A stretch of DNA of 64,000 nucleotides, taken from the NCBI GenBank assembly GCA_039519185.1, contig CM076847.1:79025100-79089099 (forward strand). The letters are read 5' to 3'. This DNA is from Astragalus membranaceus (taxonomy: Eukaryota > Streptophyta > Magnoliopsida > Fabales > Fabaceae). How positions within the stretch are numbered: position 1 is the first letter of the stretch; the number at the start of each line of letters is the position of its first letter. The notes under the pieces were generated by a model. That model did no database searches. It was not told the DNA's origin and saw only the letters and a program-made list of their open reading frames with translations. Shown in pieces: positions 22,201 to 33,392 of this stretch. Both the position numbers and the translations under genes were made by a program.

Positions 22201-24163
22201 ACAACTAAGTTGAATCACATAGAGCAATCCTCTCACTTTGAGAAAAGTGCACTAGGCACTAGTGAGAATCAACTTGCCTATCATCAACCACTAACAATAA
22301 GCAAATTAAAATACAAAGATTAAATAAACACACAACTAAGTTGACTCACATAGAACAATCCTCTCACTTTGAGAAAAGTGCACTAGGCACTAGTGAGAAT
22401 CAACTTGCCTATCATCAACCACTAACAATAAGCAAATTAAAATACAAAGATTAAATAAACACACAACTAAGTTGAATCACATAGAGCAATCCTCTCACTT
22501 TGAGAAAAGTGCACTAGGCACTAGTGAGAATCAACTTGCCTATCATCAACCATTTACAATAAGCAAACTAAGACACAAGAATAAATGAACGCATAAACTA
22601 AATTGAGTCCTTTCTAGCAATCTTCACCACTTAGATCAAGGTGCACTAGGCACTAGTGGGAATCATCTTGCTAGATCGTCAATACAACAATATTTGCAAG
22701 TAAGGTATAATAAAAAATAGCATTTAACACTAAAATGCAACACTAATAACAAGATTAAACATCACCAAACAAAGAGGAACAATAAAATCATGACAAAATC
22801 AAAAGGGGTGCGAAACATACAAGCTATTAAAACATCATTTTATTTCACAAAATGCAAGGAGCAAGATCAAACCAACACAAATCAACAATCATTCAAGGGT
22901 GAGAAGCATCATAAGCACCCAAGCCTCCCTAAGTGCTTGTCAAAGTGCTCATGGCACTTCTCACCAACAACAATCAACAATATCACATTATTAAGATGAG
23001 AGAATGCATGATCTTACATCTTTGATGCAAGGAATTAAATATGATGCAAGGGTGCTAGAGATTTTACCCTATCTCCAAGCTAGGAAGTAAGATTGAAGAA
23101 AGAAACTAGAGCAAATCAACAAATCTTCAAGGAACCCAAGAAGAATCTCACGCAAATTTGATGATCCAAACCACTAGATGATGATGCTTGAATTTTGGAT
23201 GAGAAATGGAGGAAGTATGTGAAAGAGGAATGGATTTTTGGTGAAATGGTAGTGTTAGGGTGAAGAGAAAATCAAAAATGGATGAAGGAGGGGGGGGGGT
23301 GGTAGTGGCTTCGGCCTTGAGAGGAAAAGGGAGAGGTTTTTGGTGTGCTAGGGTGAAATGAGGCCTCCTCCTTGTTATTTTGGAGTGTAGGCTTATATAT
23401 GGGTCTAGGTGAAAATAGGGTTAAGGGTAGAATGGGGATGGAATGTTCTATTTCAAGTAAGTTTGCATTTTCTAATGAAGAGGTGAGTGTGAGTGGGTGG
23501 GGTTATTTACCAAAGAGGGCATGAATCTTCATGAGAGTGAGTGAGAATTGGTGATATGCACCAAAGGAGAAGGTTTAAGGATGGTACAAGGCATATTCCT
23601 TCAAGATAAGGAATAATAGTACAATAGAAGAGTGTGGAAGAATTTTGTGAGAGGGAGAGAGAGAGAATTTCGAAATTGTGGGGGGAGAGAGAGAGAGAGA
23701 GAAAAAAAACTTGTTTTTGGTCTTTTGTCTTATTGAGGACACTTCATTCTTTTTGAGTTTTTGAATTTTGGGCATGAGAATGATAGTGCACCTATTGAAA
23801 ATGTGTCACATATTTTTTGGGCACCATGAAATATCCTTCTAATCATTCATGACAATAAAAATTGTAATTTAATAATTGAGGAATATTTAATGGTCTTTTT
23901 TCATTTTTCTATGCACTAAAAATGGAGAAAATGCATTTTTAATTATTTTGGACTGGGACTTTATTTCCAAAAATTATACAAAAATTACCCTTGGTAGAGT
24001 AACATGTATACCATGTCCTTGACCTGGTCTTGGTCCAAAAATAATTAATTTGCTTTTATTTAAATGCCCAAAAATGCAAAAATATGCACTATTTTATTTT
24101 CTAAAATTCCTAAAAATTAAGAAAAATATTTTTGACTTGGGCGGACAAAATTGGGGTATGACA
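19281..24163 (-). mobile_element. Ogre-type 4.9-kb solo LTR
   Basis: On the minus strand it starts TGTCATACCCCAATTTTG and ends TTTTTCGGGTGCAACA. It is flanked on both sides by CACAA (19276-19280 and 24164-24168), a perfect 5-bp TSD. Terminal motifs of this kind, the repeated 'CTACGTAGTTC ... GCGCTTGACGAGAG' modules (three copies, near 19600, 19935 and 20455) and the very great length are typical of Ogre/Tat LTRs of legumes. No primer-binding site or internal region follows inside the TSD, so this is a solo LTR left by recombination. It contains the 131-bp tandem array. Confidence 0.85.
21285..22720. repeat. 131-bp tandem array inside the Ogre-type LTR
   Basis: Units start with AAGTTGAATCACATAGAGCA at 21421, 21552, 21683, 21814, 21945, 22076, 22207, 22338 and 22469, an exact 131-bp period. 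Each contains a CACTTTGAGAAAAGTGCACT or CACTTGAATCAAAGTGCCCT hairpin and AAATTAAAATACAAAGATTA. A diverged unit lies at each edge (about 21285-21420 and 22600-22720). The left units carry the 'GAATCAAAGTGCCC' version and the right units the 'GAGAAAAGTGCAC' version, which points to stepwise expansion. Confidence 0.95.
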
Positions 24164-25039
24164 CACAAGTCAAATTGTAAACACCATAATCAGTCACCAA
24201 ATGTCATGACAATGCATGAATGCAACGCACACCAACGGGCATATGCATGTGGTACCAAATCACCAAAATTTTTGCCTGTAAATAGAGGCGTCACCAAAAT
24301 TGAGAGCTTTCACACCCGGCTCACCAATTCACAAAAATTGAGCTTTCACACCCGGCTCACTAGTTTTATAAAAATTGAGCTTTCACACCCAGCTCCAAGA
24401 CCAAAGGCCTTCACCAAAATACACCAAAATAAATGCACACGCTGTATGCGACACCATGAATGCACACAGACAATTATCAAATTAGTCACAATGTGACACA
24501 CCAAAATTAATCACCGGATATCACCAAAGTTGAGCTTTCACACCTAACCCAACGACACCGAAACACCAAACTACCCGAAACAACAGAATACTAAGGTTTT
24601 GGAGCCTTCACACCTAGCTCCAACAACACCAAGGTTTGAGCCTTCACACCTAGCTCAAACAGCACCAAGACTTTGAGCCTTCACACCTAGCTCTAACAGC
24701 ACCAAGACACCAAGATGACAACAATTTTCCAAAACATTTGAGGCACGACAATTCTTCCCAACACCGGAGACAACGACAATTTTCTAAAATAATTGGGACG
24801 ATGACAATTTCCAAAATATTTGAAATACGACAATTTTTCTCTTTTCCAAAACGGCAACATTTAACGGTTAAGCCCACGGCTAACAATTTCCAGAAATTAG
24901 ATCACTTTGCCTAACATTAGAATATTCAGCTAGGCCTCTGAATAAGCTTTCCAAAACATTTTGAAACGTCTCAATCGGACTTCCGAGTCAAAAGATACGT
25001 CGAAAACAAAACCGGGGGAAAACTGAGACACATCCTGAA

Positions 25040-25545
25040 AATGGCGCCCAGGCACAGGGCGCGTAGCAGGCAACACGCTGGAACTGGCCAGCAACAGAAG
25101 CTGGCGCCCTTGGCGCCCAGGCAACACAAAAACGCAACAAGACACAGGATTATGGCGCCCATAGGCAACACAACGCAGGAACTGGCGCCCAAGGAGGCGC
25201 CTAGCAGGCAACACTGCAGGAGATGGCGCCCTTGGCGCCCAGACAGCAGGGAACACAACAAAACACAATCAGGAACACACCCAGACACGGCGCCGATGGC
25301 GCCCATGGCGCCCCTGCGCCAAGACAGCGCGCAACACAACACAGGAACAGGCGCCCATGGCTCCCCTGCGCCAAGACACAGCAACACACGCACACTAGCG
25401 CACGCGGACACTCACCAGACACAGCGCCCATGCGCAGGGCGCCAGAAACAGCAACAGAACACCAAGGCAACAGGACCAGGCACGGCGCCCAGGCACAGGG
25501 CGCCAAAAACAGCATCTAGGACAATGGCGCCCATGGCGCCCTAGG
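25040..25545. repeat. GGCGCC-rich GC island within the gypsy LTR
   Basis: About 500 bp are rich in GGCGCC and GGCGCCCA, with interspersed CAACACA and AGACAC. They lack stops in several frames on both strands, which gives several overlapping open frames. No frame has a recognisable domain. The island sits within the solo LTR, downstream of the TTAGGCCTCTGAATAAGC block, where the related LTRs at 39360 and 45540 have CGTCGCGACGCG repeats instead. Confidence 0.7.
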
Positions 25546-26300
25546 GGTCAACAAATCCGTTATTTCACCAATTTAAATCACCAATCATTAACCACCAATG
25601 TCAATCACCATGAATTGTCAATCACAACATCAAAATACAATTAATCGAACACCTAGCATGCATTTAGTAATAACAACAATGAACACCAATTTCTAGAGTC
25701 ACAACAATCACCAACAATGCCAAATTTCAATCCAACCTAGTTATAATTCAACTAACACCAAATCAAACATCAAAATCAATCAAAGGGTATTATAGGACCT
25801 ATCCCCACATAACCCCATCATGAAACCCCATTATAAGGAAGAACCCCACCATTACCTTATAGTAGGAGAGCACTAATCCTCTTGAACAAGTCACCAACAA
25901 AACCTCAGCAACAATGGCGCCTCTTCTCTTCCCCCTTGTGCGCCGAATTCTCCTTCTCTTCTCCTCTCTCTATTCGCGACCTCTCTCTCTTTTTCTCAAA
26001 ACAATTCGCATAATGAGCCAAAACCCTAGCCTAGGCGCTTCACCTATGCGCCTAGCTAGTGGGCTCTTGGATCACGGGCTTTCCTCCAGCTTAAGCCCGA
26101 TCACTAACGCATCCCCTAATATTCAATTATACACCTCTTAGTCCAATGCTAATATAATCACACCAGCTGAAATAAATAAATAAATGGATACCTAAATATT
26201 TAATTAAATAATATAATTTAATATTTAGGCTTTACATAATTACCCGCCCGTTTGCGGGTGCCCTATGAACATAGACTCAATTGCGATCTCTAATCTCTAC

Positions 26301-26870
26301 CTCTAGTTGGCGCCAGTACTGTAATTAAATAATAGACGTCAGTAACAAGTAATTAATAGTATTTTTAATTTAAAAAAAAACAAAGGATTTATCAAATAAT
26401 AAAGATAAATCCGTTGTTGACATTGTTTTGCCATAGATTTAACATAAATCCGTAGTGCGCTTTTAAAAGACAAAACAAATTTATCAATTGAAAGATAAAT
26501 CCGCTGTTGAACGAAACGAATTTATGAATTGAAAGATAATTCCGCTGTTAAGCGAAACAAATTTATCACGTGAAACATAAATCCGCTATGAAAGAGAAAC
26601 AGATCTGTGGTAAATCCGTTGTGCAATTTTAAAAAGCCAAACAGATTTATCAACACGGAGGATAAATCTGGTGTTGAAGTTTTGTGTGATTCGGATTTAC
26701 ATAAATCTGTTTGGATAGAATTAGGTAAATCCGTTGTAGGGAACTTCCAGACTTACTATTGGTTTCACGGATGTTTGTGTGAGAAGTGTTTGGGTTTGAG
26801 GGTTTTTGTTAGTTTAAAGGGTAAAATAGGTATTTCACTAGGGGTGTGGGGGTATAACAATAACAACTAG
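26301..26870. repeat. Degenerate ATAAATCCG repeat, possible outer end of the PMD transposon
   Basis: Irregular units of 45-60 bp contain GATAAATCCGCTGTTGA and CAAATTTATCA. After them comes a terminal-like stretch, AGGGGTGTGGGGGTATAAC (26839-26857). The PMD element at 53199-55463 has an analogous plan: repeats of TTCCGGAAATACC, then GGGGTATTTTGG and a GGGGGGTAC end. This may therefore be the subterminal region of the first PMD copy. Confidence 0.4.
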
Positions 26871-26885
26871 TAGTGGGGGGGGGGG

Positions 26886-27300
26886 GGTATAAAAATCGTT
26901 ATTATGTTTTTCCATACGCACCGCCCAGAGATCGAACTCATGACCAAAACAGTTAAGGGACCTAAATATCTACCGTTCCGGATCGACCAGAAACATAGGC
27001 TCAATACTAACAAAGCCCATAATTCACAATTAACGGACGACGCTGATGCACTCATTCCATCCGACGGAAAGGGGGACTTAACTCTATAAAAGCGCCGTCC
27101 CATTACTACTACAGGTACACATTTATTACCTCACAATCACCTATTCCTAATGATGACTTAAGCATCAGAGTGTGTGCAGGCACCACCTCCTCGCCGGACC
27201 AACACGAGCCTAATCACCTCGGAAGCTGATCAAACATCACAACTACTATACCTCGGGAACAACTCAGAGTGAGCTAGCTACTCAGCTTGGTGAGCACTTC
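26886..27300 (+). mobile_element. LTR-retrotransposon LTR relic
   Basis: The text includes a TATA-like box (CTATAAAAGCG, 27083-27093). It is followed by CTTAAGCATCAGAGTGTGTG and CAGGCACCACC. This resembles the 'ACTTGAGCGTCGGAGTG..TGCAGG' segment common in plant Ty3/gypsy LTRs. An upstream stretch (26930-26965) read on the minus strand has a GGTCATGAGTTCGATCTC box that could also belong to a SINE. No TSD was seen. Confidence 0.4.
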
Positions 27301-27343
27301 GGTCTCTACTATGCCACATTATGTTGGTTAAATGCCCTACTAA

Positions 27344-27707
27344 GGGGGGTGTTTGTTTCAAATCTAGATTTAAGATTCCTTGGAATTCATGAGTCAGGAA
27401 TGGGCATTCCCATGTTTGTTACAAGTTTTAAAAAAATTATGTCTGGGTACGAGGATTCCTAGAAGTAAGATAACTTCCAATAACCTCTATCATTTTCATG
27501 CAAAGGTTTCCATGAAAAGAGTTGAAAATAAGGATTCCCACGAGGATTATGTGAAAAATTAAATATAAAAATTAATTTAATTTCTATAACTACCTTATTT
27601 TTGGGAATGATTAAAAATTTACCAAATAATTTTGTTTTTAGAAAATATTGAGAATTATTATTCCTATTATTATGTTCCTAGGAGAGTAATTCTAAACAAA
27701 CACCACC
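27344..27707. mobile_element. Tourist-like (PIF/Harbinger) MITE
   Basis: The left end is GGGGGGTGTTTGTTTCAAA. The right end reads TTCTAAACAAACACCACC, its imperfect inverse. The flanks are TAA (27341-27343 and 27708-27710), the 3-bp TSD expected for PIF/Harbinger MITEs. It is 364 bp long, AT-rich and non-coding. It lies about 300 bp upstream of the NF-YB start codon. Confidence 0.8.
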
Positions 27708-28008
27708 TAAGTATTACCGACAGGATATTTGTCTATCTCAATTTTTGTCTGTAAGAAAACCTGAATCAATTGTGTGCAGGCGGCAAATACAAAACCCTTT
27801 ACATAGCAGGTAGGTATATAACCATTCAATTTCTTTACATTCAACTCCATCCATTCACGTGCATTTCCGATCTTACCATTCCCTCTCCCCACCACCATTT
27901 ATTTTCAACCTTTCTCCCATAAACCTACATTCTCATACATCACAGCATCGCAACATTGGTTTGTGATTATTTATTTGATCTAAAATCGTTGTTTCTAGGG
28001 TTTATGCC

Positions 28009-31000
28009 ATGGCGGATGCAGGGAGTCCAGTGGGTGGGAGTCACGATCACGATAGTGGGGGCGAACAGAGTCCGCGTGGTTCTTCATCTGTTGCACGTGA
28101 GCAAGACCGTTTTTTGCCTATTGCCAACATAAGCAGGATCATGAAGAAAGGCTTGCCGTCTAATGGAAAGATTGCCAAGGATGCTAAGGATACGATGCAG
28201 GAATGCGTGTCTGAATTCATCAGCTTTGTTACTAGCGAGTGAGTCCAATCCCAAAACTATATCAATTTTATGTGAAATGTTTGAAAATAATTTCTTTTCC
28301 CTTTCTTCTGTAGTTTTTGGCAATTGGGGTCTATTGGAATTTGAACGAATGATTAGTGATGTGTCAATTGATTTTGATATAATGTTGAGAGGAAACGACT
28401 TTAGGGCTTCATTTAGTTAGTTTGTTTGTATGAATTGGACATTGTTAGGTTTCTTAGTTTATCATGAAAAGGGATCTTGATAAAAGGGTAAATAGAGATC
28501 TTGCTTTCTATTATATCTGTTTGTTATTTATGTTTCTTGTTTTCAGTTTAGTTAGTTGGTTAAGGGCTGTTGGGTTGTAGGGCTGATCCCTAGTTATCAA
28601 AAAAATAAGAAATAAGAAACAGAATAACAAAAAGATATTAAAGAAAGCAAGATAAAATGCATCATTGATGATTGATCCCTATTTACCCCTTTTCCTATGA
28701 TAGACTTTTAAATTCTTATCTGTAGGATTGTCTTGTCTAACAGATATGATTATTTTGGGTGGGTCGCAGGGCGAGTGAGAAATGCCAGAGAGAGAAGAGA
28801 AAGACTATTAACGGAGACGATTTGTTATGGTCAATGGCCACTTTAGGATTTGAAGACTATATAGAGCCGCTTAGGGTGTACCTAGCAAGGTACAGAGAGG
28901 TAATTTTGCCTCTTCTTTTGTTTTTTCAGTCGGTGTTTAACTTGGATGATTCATATACAATATTGTGTGGACATATGGTAGAACTTGAGGAGACCATTGG
29001 AATCATCTAAATAAATCTTCATCAAATGCATCTGGGTACTCTAAAGGGTAGAATACAGATAATACAACAAATGGTGCATTCATGCTTCCTAGTTTTCATT
29101 TCCCTTGAGGGGGACTTTGAAGTGAATGCATCCATCAAGTTCTCTTCAAAATTTTGATAATGTTCTTTATAGCTTTATATCTATCTGACTGTTCCGTTTT
29201 TCCTTCTTATGTGCTTGGTGATTTTGAAATGCCTGCAATTATGACAGTTAGAGGTTAGTTAATCCTCCCTTTAGTTGACTCTCTGATTTTTTTATCTACC
29301 TCCGACTATTTGCCGTTCACCTTGACCATTTTGCCAATGCTAATATTTGTGCACCATAATCTCTGATAGGGTGACACTAAAGGATCTGCTAGAAGTGGTG
29401 ATGGATCTGGTAGACGAGATCAGGTTGGCCTTGCAGGTCAAAATGCTCAGGTGTGATTGGATAGCCTTTTGGATTTATAATTTTGGTTTGAGAGTTTTCA
29501 TTCTGATGTTTTTTGGTCAAAATAAGGTTCAGTTCACCAGCTAACACGTACTTGCTCTATGTTGTTGTTTTATATATATAGCAGGTAATTCATCAGGGTT
29601 CTTTGGACTATATTAATTCTCAGGTAGTACTCTCTCTGGAATATATGCACCATGCTCATTTTTTCTGTGAACACATGCATGCTTAATTATGAAAATTCAA
29701 GAAGTAAATTGATGACAATCTCTTATCAAAGGATATAAAAGTATGAACGGCCGTGGCATGAACTTCAGCTCAACAAATCCACTAAATCAGTCCAATGAGG
29801 GGAGTTTAGACTTTAGGCCCTTCACTGAAGTCTTATCCGACTTGGGGACATAATGACCTGCCCACATACAAGCGGAAACATAAGCAAATATTGAACTTTC
29901 CCTTACCTTACTAGCTCATGATTTCCTACCATTACAATTCAGTTTTGGGAATGTCTTTTTGACTGTCGTATACCTCACTAACAGGTTACATACAGCCTCT
30001 CTTAACGTTAACATGCCTTATCACCAATATGTCTCTCAAGGTTTCAGATTTTTAGTCTTCTGGTATCTTTGGCTGTAGTTGCTCCCATTTCTCAGACTTT
30101 ATTGACCAGAACAAACTGGACTGTAGGTGTAGAGAATGAAAATTCCTTGACTGCACATCTCCTCATAAAAGTTACTTATGGTGGGGTTTTTATCTCTAAG
30201 AATATATTATTTTTCACGAGCTCCAGTTCCTCTTTTCAGCCATTAATTTTCCCGCTCTTAATCCATTTCCAGTCCCTAATCTAATGCGTTTACATGTTAT
30301 TCCCTCCACTGTACAGCCTAACACTTCCATTCCAATGTCAGTCTTCTTCCACCTCTTCTCTGGAGTCACCCACAGAGAAGAGAGAACCAATATTCTTCTA
30401 CCAGTTCCACCTCACCCAGTTGATCCTCCCCGTTGCATTCAATTGAGCTTGATTCCTTACAATTATTTTAACTGACATGAAACCATCAACCATAAAGCAC
30501 ACTTCGGCCGATCCCTACTTGTTTGATGCTATGAAGACTAAGCATGATGCTCTTCTCAATAACTCTTGAGCCTGGCTCACATAGATAGGCAATTCATTGC
30601 AAGTGGATCTTTTGGGTTAAAGAGAATTGTAACGACTTAAGCCTTAATGGACAAGTGTAAAGGTTGGTTGCAAAAAGGATGTCAAAAATAAAATAATAGA
30701 AAAACAATCATTGCAAAACGAAATGAGACACACACATAAATGAAACGCTAAAACAAATCAAATGAACTGCCCCTGGATTCAAACATGAGTCATGCGAGTT
30801 CTCCACTTTCATTTGTTATAAGCTGCCACATTAGACTCTAGAGTCTAGATAAGCTAATCGATGCAACTTATGAAAATAAGCTTAAGCCAACTTATAGATT
30901 GACCATAAGCTGCTTCTACAAGCTCTCATACACATGCACAAACGCTTATATCAGTAGGTTAACCCAAATAAGTTGTTCATAAGCCAATCCAAACAGGCCC

Positions 31001-32879
31001 TTAATAGTTCATTTTTACCGTTACTAGGTAGCTATTTCTAGGACTTACTTGCTAAAGCACAAATGGGTGAAGCAAAAAGGATCTTCACATCTATGGTTGG
31101 TGGCAAATTGCCTATATTTGAGGATGATTATTCATTATTTTTCATATCTTATGCGGTATACGTCTGTCATTAGGGCACTCAAATAAGCCATTGGAACCCA
31201 ACCCAAAATCGATTGTAGCGTGAACAAAATTTGTAGTTCCAGACTCCCAGAAACTTAATGTTCCTATTTCCAATGCTCCATTCAAGAACAAAACCTATGG
31301 AATTACAACTGCCAGGTTTGTTTTCTCAAGTATATAGCTAGCTATTATTCTCTAGCAATCTAACAGCTGCGTAACAGAACAATCAACTGACAAGTGACAA
31401 CTGTTTGTTGTAGCGTCTTTTCTTGGTTGTGGTAGTGACCTTTAGGATAGAAACCATCAACTTCAACCCCACCCCCTAAGAAAACTCAGGGTGGGTGAAT
31501 TAGTGAAAATTGGTCAACCACCCTTGAGTTTTCCATAGAAGTCACTGAATCTATTTGCAGAGAGCTTTGCTCAGAAACTCAATGTCAATAATCTAATCAA
31601 CAGCTAAAATATGACTCACCTTCAGGCGTTTGTTGAACATTATTGTGGACAAAGAATGAATGTAGTTAACATATGCTTGGTTCTTGATTGAAGGACTGGA
31701 TTATGAGAAAGAGACACTGCTTAGATTGTAACAATAAATTGCTGCCGCAGCAACTGACAATGTGAATCAGTGGGTAAGATCCGATTTCACGTTAATGCTG
31801 CCATTATGTTAGCGATACTTTTGTACTTTGCCTTGGCCTGACCTTGTGACAAATTGTTGTTTCTAAGACCTTCAGAAAAAAGGAACGTGCTTAACTTGGA
31901 GCAATTGTGGAATTGGCGATCGTTTGGAAGTTTCCCAAAAAGTATGCAAGTGACGACAAAGAATGCTGAAACGACTCGTGTTGGTTTGTGAGGACCGTCG
32001 ACAATCCTAAAAGCAGTTAAAGATGTTACAAATGGTATCAGAACCGGTTTAAGGATGGCAATATGAGAATTGGACCCAGGACCCACGCTGAGTGTGATGG
32101 TGGGTATTGATATTGTATTGGAGTCGTACATTGCAAGGTTCTCGGGTTGTTCAATGTATATATGTGATTGGGCTCCTTCATCCTTAAAGCTAGCTTTTGG
32201 GAGTGAGATCCAACCCCATTTAACATGGTATTGAAGCCAAGTTAGCATGTAGAGAAGTGTAAGGAGGGCCGGAAAGGATCTGCTGGAGCTTGCAGTAGGC
32301 CAGGAGACATAGTGCCTTTATTTTAGGGACCTAATAATTTGACCACTTTTGGGTGCTCCTCAAGAGGTTGTCATTGACGAACCTTATAGAGACTGGCTAA
32401 TTCTCCACCAGCTTATTGTTATTTTTTGAATAAACTGGTCTTGAGTGTGTTTAAACTTAGACATTACCCAGAATAATACATATAGGATAATAAGGTCAGT
32501 GCGATCTCTTCCCCTTGCCATTTATCAGGATATTGGTCTTTATGTTGTCCTTCTGCTGAAGTCTAGGAATCCAGGAAGATGGTTTACTTACATGATCCAA
32601 AATATAACAAGGACAGAATTAGATGACCAAGTTTTGCTGCTTTGTATACTACATCATTGGAGTCCTCTTTCTCTAAAGATTATATAATATGCATGGCTTG
32701 TTTTGTCAATCACAATAATTTTAATAGAACGATCGCATATAGGAATTTCTTTGCTTTCAGTTTTACTCCACAAACATGTTTCTTATGAGTTGATAACATA
32801 TTTTTTAAACTGTTGTGATTTGCAGGTGCAGCAGGAGCATATGGTTTATAATATGCCTCCAATGCAAAACCACGAGTAG
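28009..32879 (+). CDS. NF-YB: NF-YB subunit of the CCAAT-binding factor (NF-YB8/10-like)
   Basis: Five exons with GT-AG borders join in frame into 177 residues: 28009-28238, 28770-28899, 29370-29450, 29585-29623 and 32826-32879 (TAG). The histone-fold core starts with REQDRFLPIANISRIMKKGL, then NGKIAKDAKDTMQECVSEFI. Exon 2 gives EKCQREKRKTINGDDLLWSM, then FEDYIEPLRVYL. The protein dimerises with NF-YC through this histone fold and, with NF-YA, binds CCAAT promoters in the nucleus. The tail (GDTKGSARSGDGSGRRDQVG, VIHQGSLDYINSQ, then VQQEHMVYNMPPMQNHE) has the length and pattern of NF-YB8/10-type proteins. The last intron (29624-32825) is 3.2 kb; apart from a TRIM-like relic I see nothing coding in it. 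The last two exons are only 13 codons and 17 codons plus stop. Confidence 0.93.
32020..32250 (+). repeat. TRIM-like LTR relic in last NF-YB intron
   Basis: ATGGTATCAGAACCGG (32033-32048) and AACATGGTATTGAAGCC (32222-32238) resemble plant methionine-tRNA primer-binding sites. The latter follows an LTR-like stretch containing GGAGTCGTACATTG and AAGCTAGCTTTTGGGAGTGA. The orientation agrees with transcription of NF-YB. No TSD could be read. Confidence 0.4.
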
Positions 32880-33392
32880 ATAATATGCCTCATTAATTTC
32901 ACGTAAATGCTTGTGCTCATGGCAAGAATGGAAACAATGGTTTGGTGACTTAAAATTCAGGTTCTCGCGTAGAAAGTATGGGTGCCAGAATTTTGTTGCG
33001 GTACTCATGCAGATTTTTTTTGGATACATCTAACAATTTTAGCCCCCTTAAAAGGAAGTGTGGGGTTTCTGCATTTTGAGAACTTTGTTTAGCTTACATG
33101 TTATTGCACAAGATTACATGTTATTGCACAAGCTGTATGTTTTGTTTGGTTTATGAAAGAAAGTGAGAAGAAAGAAAATAGTAAGAAAAAGTGAAGTGAT
33201 TTTTTGGTAAGTAGAGAAATGATGAAAATTATAAAAAAAATCTCTTCAAGCAAATGAGGAAAAAGACTATTTATCATATTAGATAAATATCCTTGAAATA
33301 AAAATATTAAATAAAATAATAGAACATTTTTTTGGGATTTTTGTTTATCTTTTTCAAAAATGCTTTGCAGTTTTCTAAAATTTGAGAAGAAA

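Larger units (their letters stand above)
18814..26236. mobile_element. Ty3/gypsy solo LTR, interrupted by an Ogre-type solo LTR
   Basis: The block starts TGTAACACCC and ends GGCTTTACA. It is flanked by TAATT on both sides (18809-18813 and 26237-26241), a 5-bp LTR-element TSD. Without the nested 19281-24163 insertion it is about 2.5 kb, the size of the LTRs of the gypsy element at 38142-48111. It also shares with them the start TGTAACACCC and the block TTAGGCCTCTGAATAAGC (24930s here; 39268 and 45446 there). No internal region is present, so it is a solo LTR of a related family. Confidence 0.8.
18271..26292. mobile_element. hAT-like element, interrupted by LTR insertions
   Basis: The left end is TAGGGATGGCAATGGG. 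The reversed right end is TAGAGATCGCAATTGAG, a degenerate match. Flanks are CTCTCTAC (18263-18270) and ATCTCTAC (26293-26300), an 8-bp TSD with one change, as expected for hAT elements. Without the nested LTRs the element is only about 0.6 kb and encodes nothing, so it is a non-autonomous copy. It carries TA microsatellites near 18602-18640 and 18743-18774. Confidence 0.55.

Noticed and set aside
21285..22720. CRISPR-like or gene-encoded repeat array
   Set aside because: The units are contiguous with no unique spacers, the period is 131 bp, and the array sits in a plant LTR; it is a satellite-like tandem repeat.
25041..25544. Protein-coding gene suggested by long overlapping open frames on both strands
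   Set aside because: The frames arise from GGCGCC-rich repeats lacking stops, have no domain, and lie within a solo LTR.
31787..32248. 153-codon minus-strand gene in the NF-YB intron
   Set aside because: It runs antisense to the TRIM-like LTR text, has no conserved domain, and is explained by repeat sequence.
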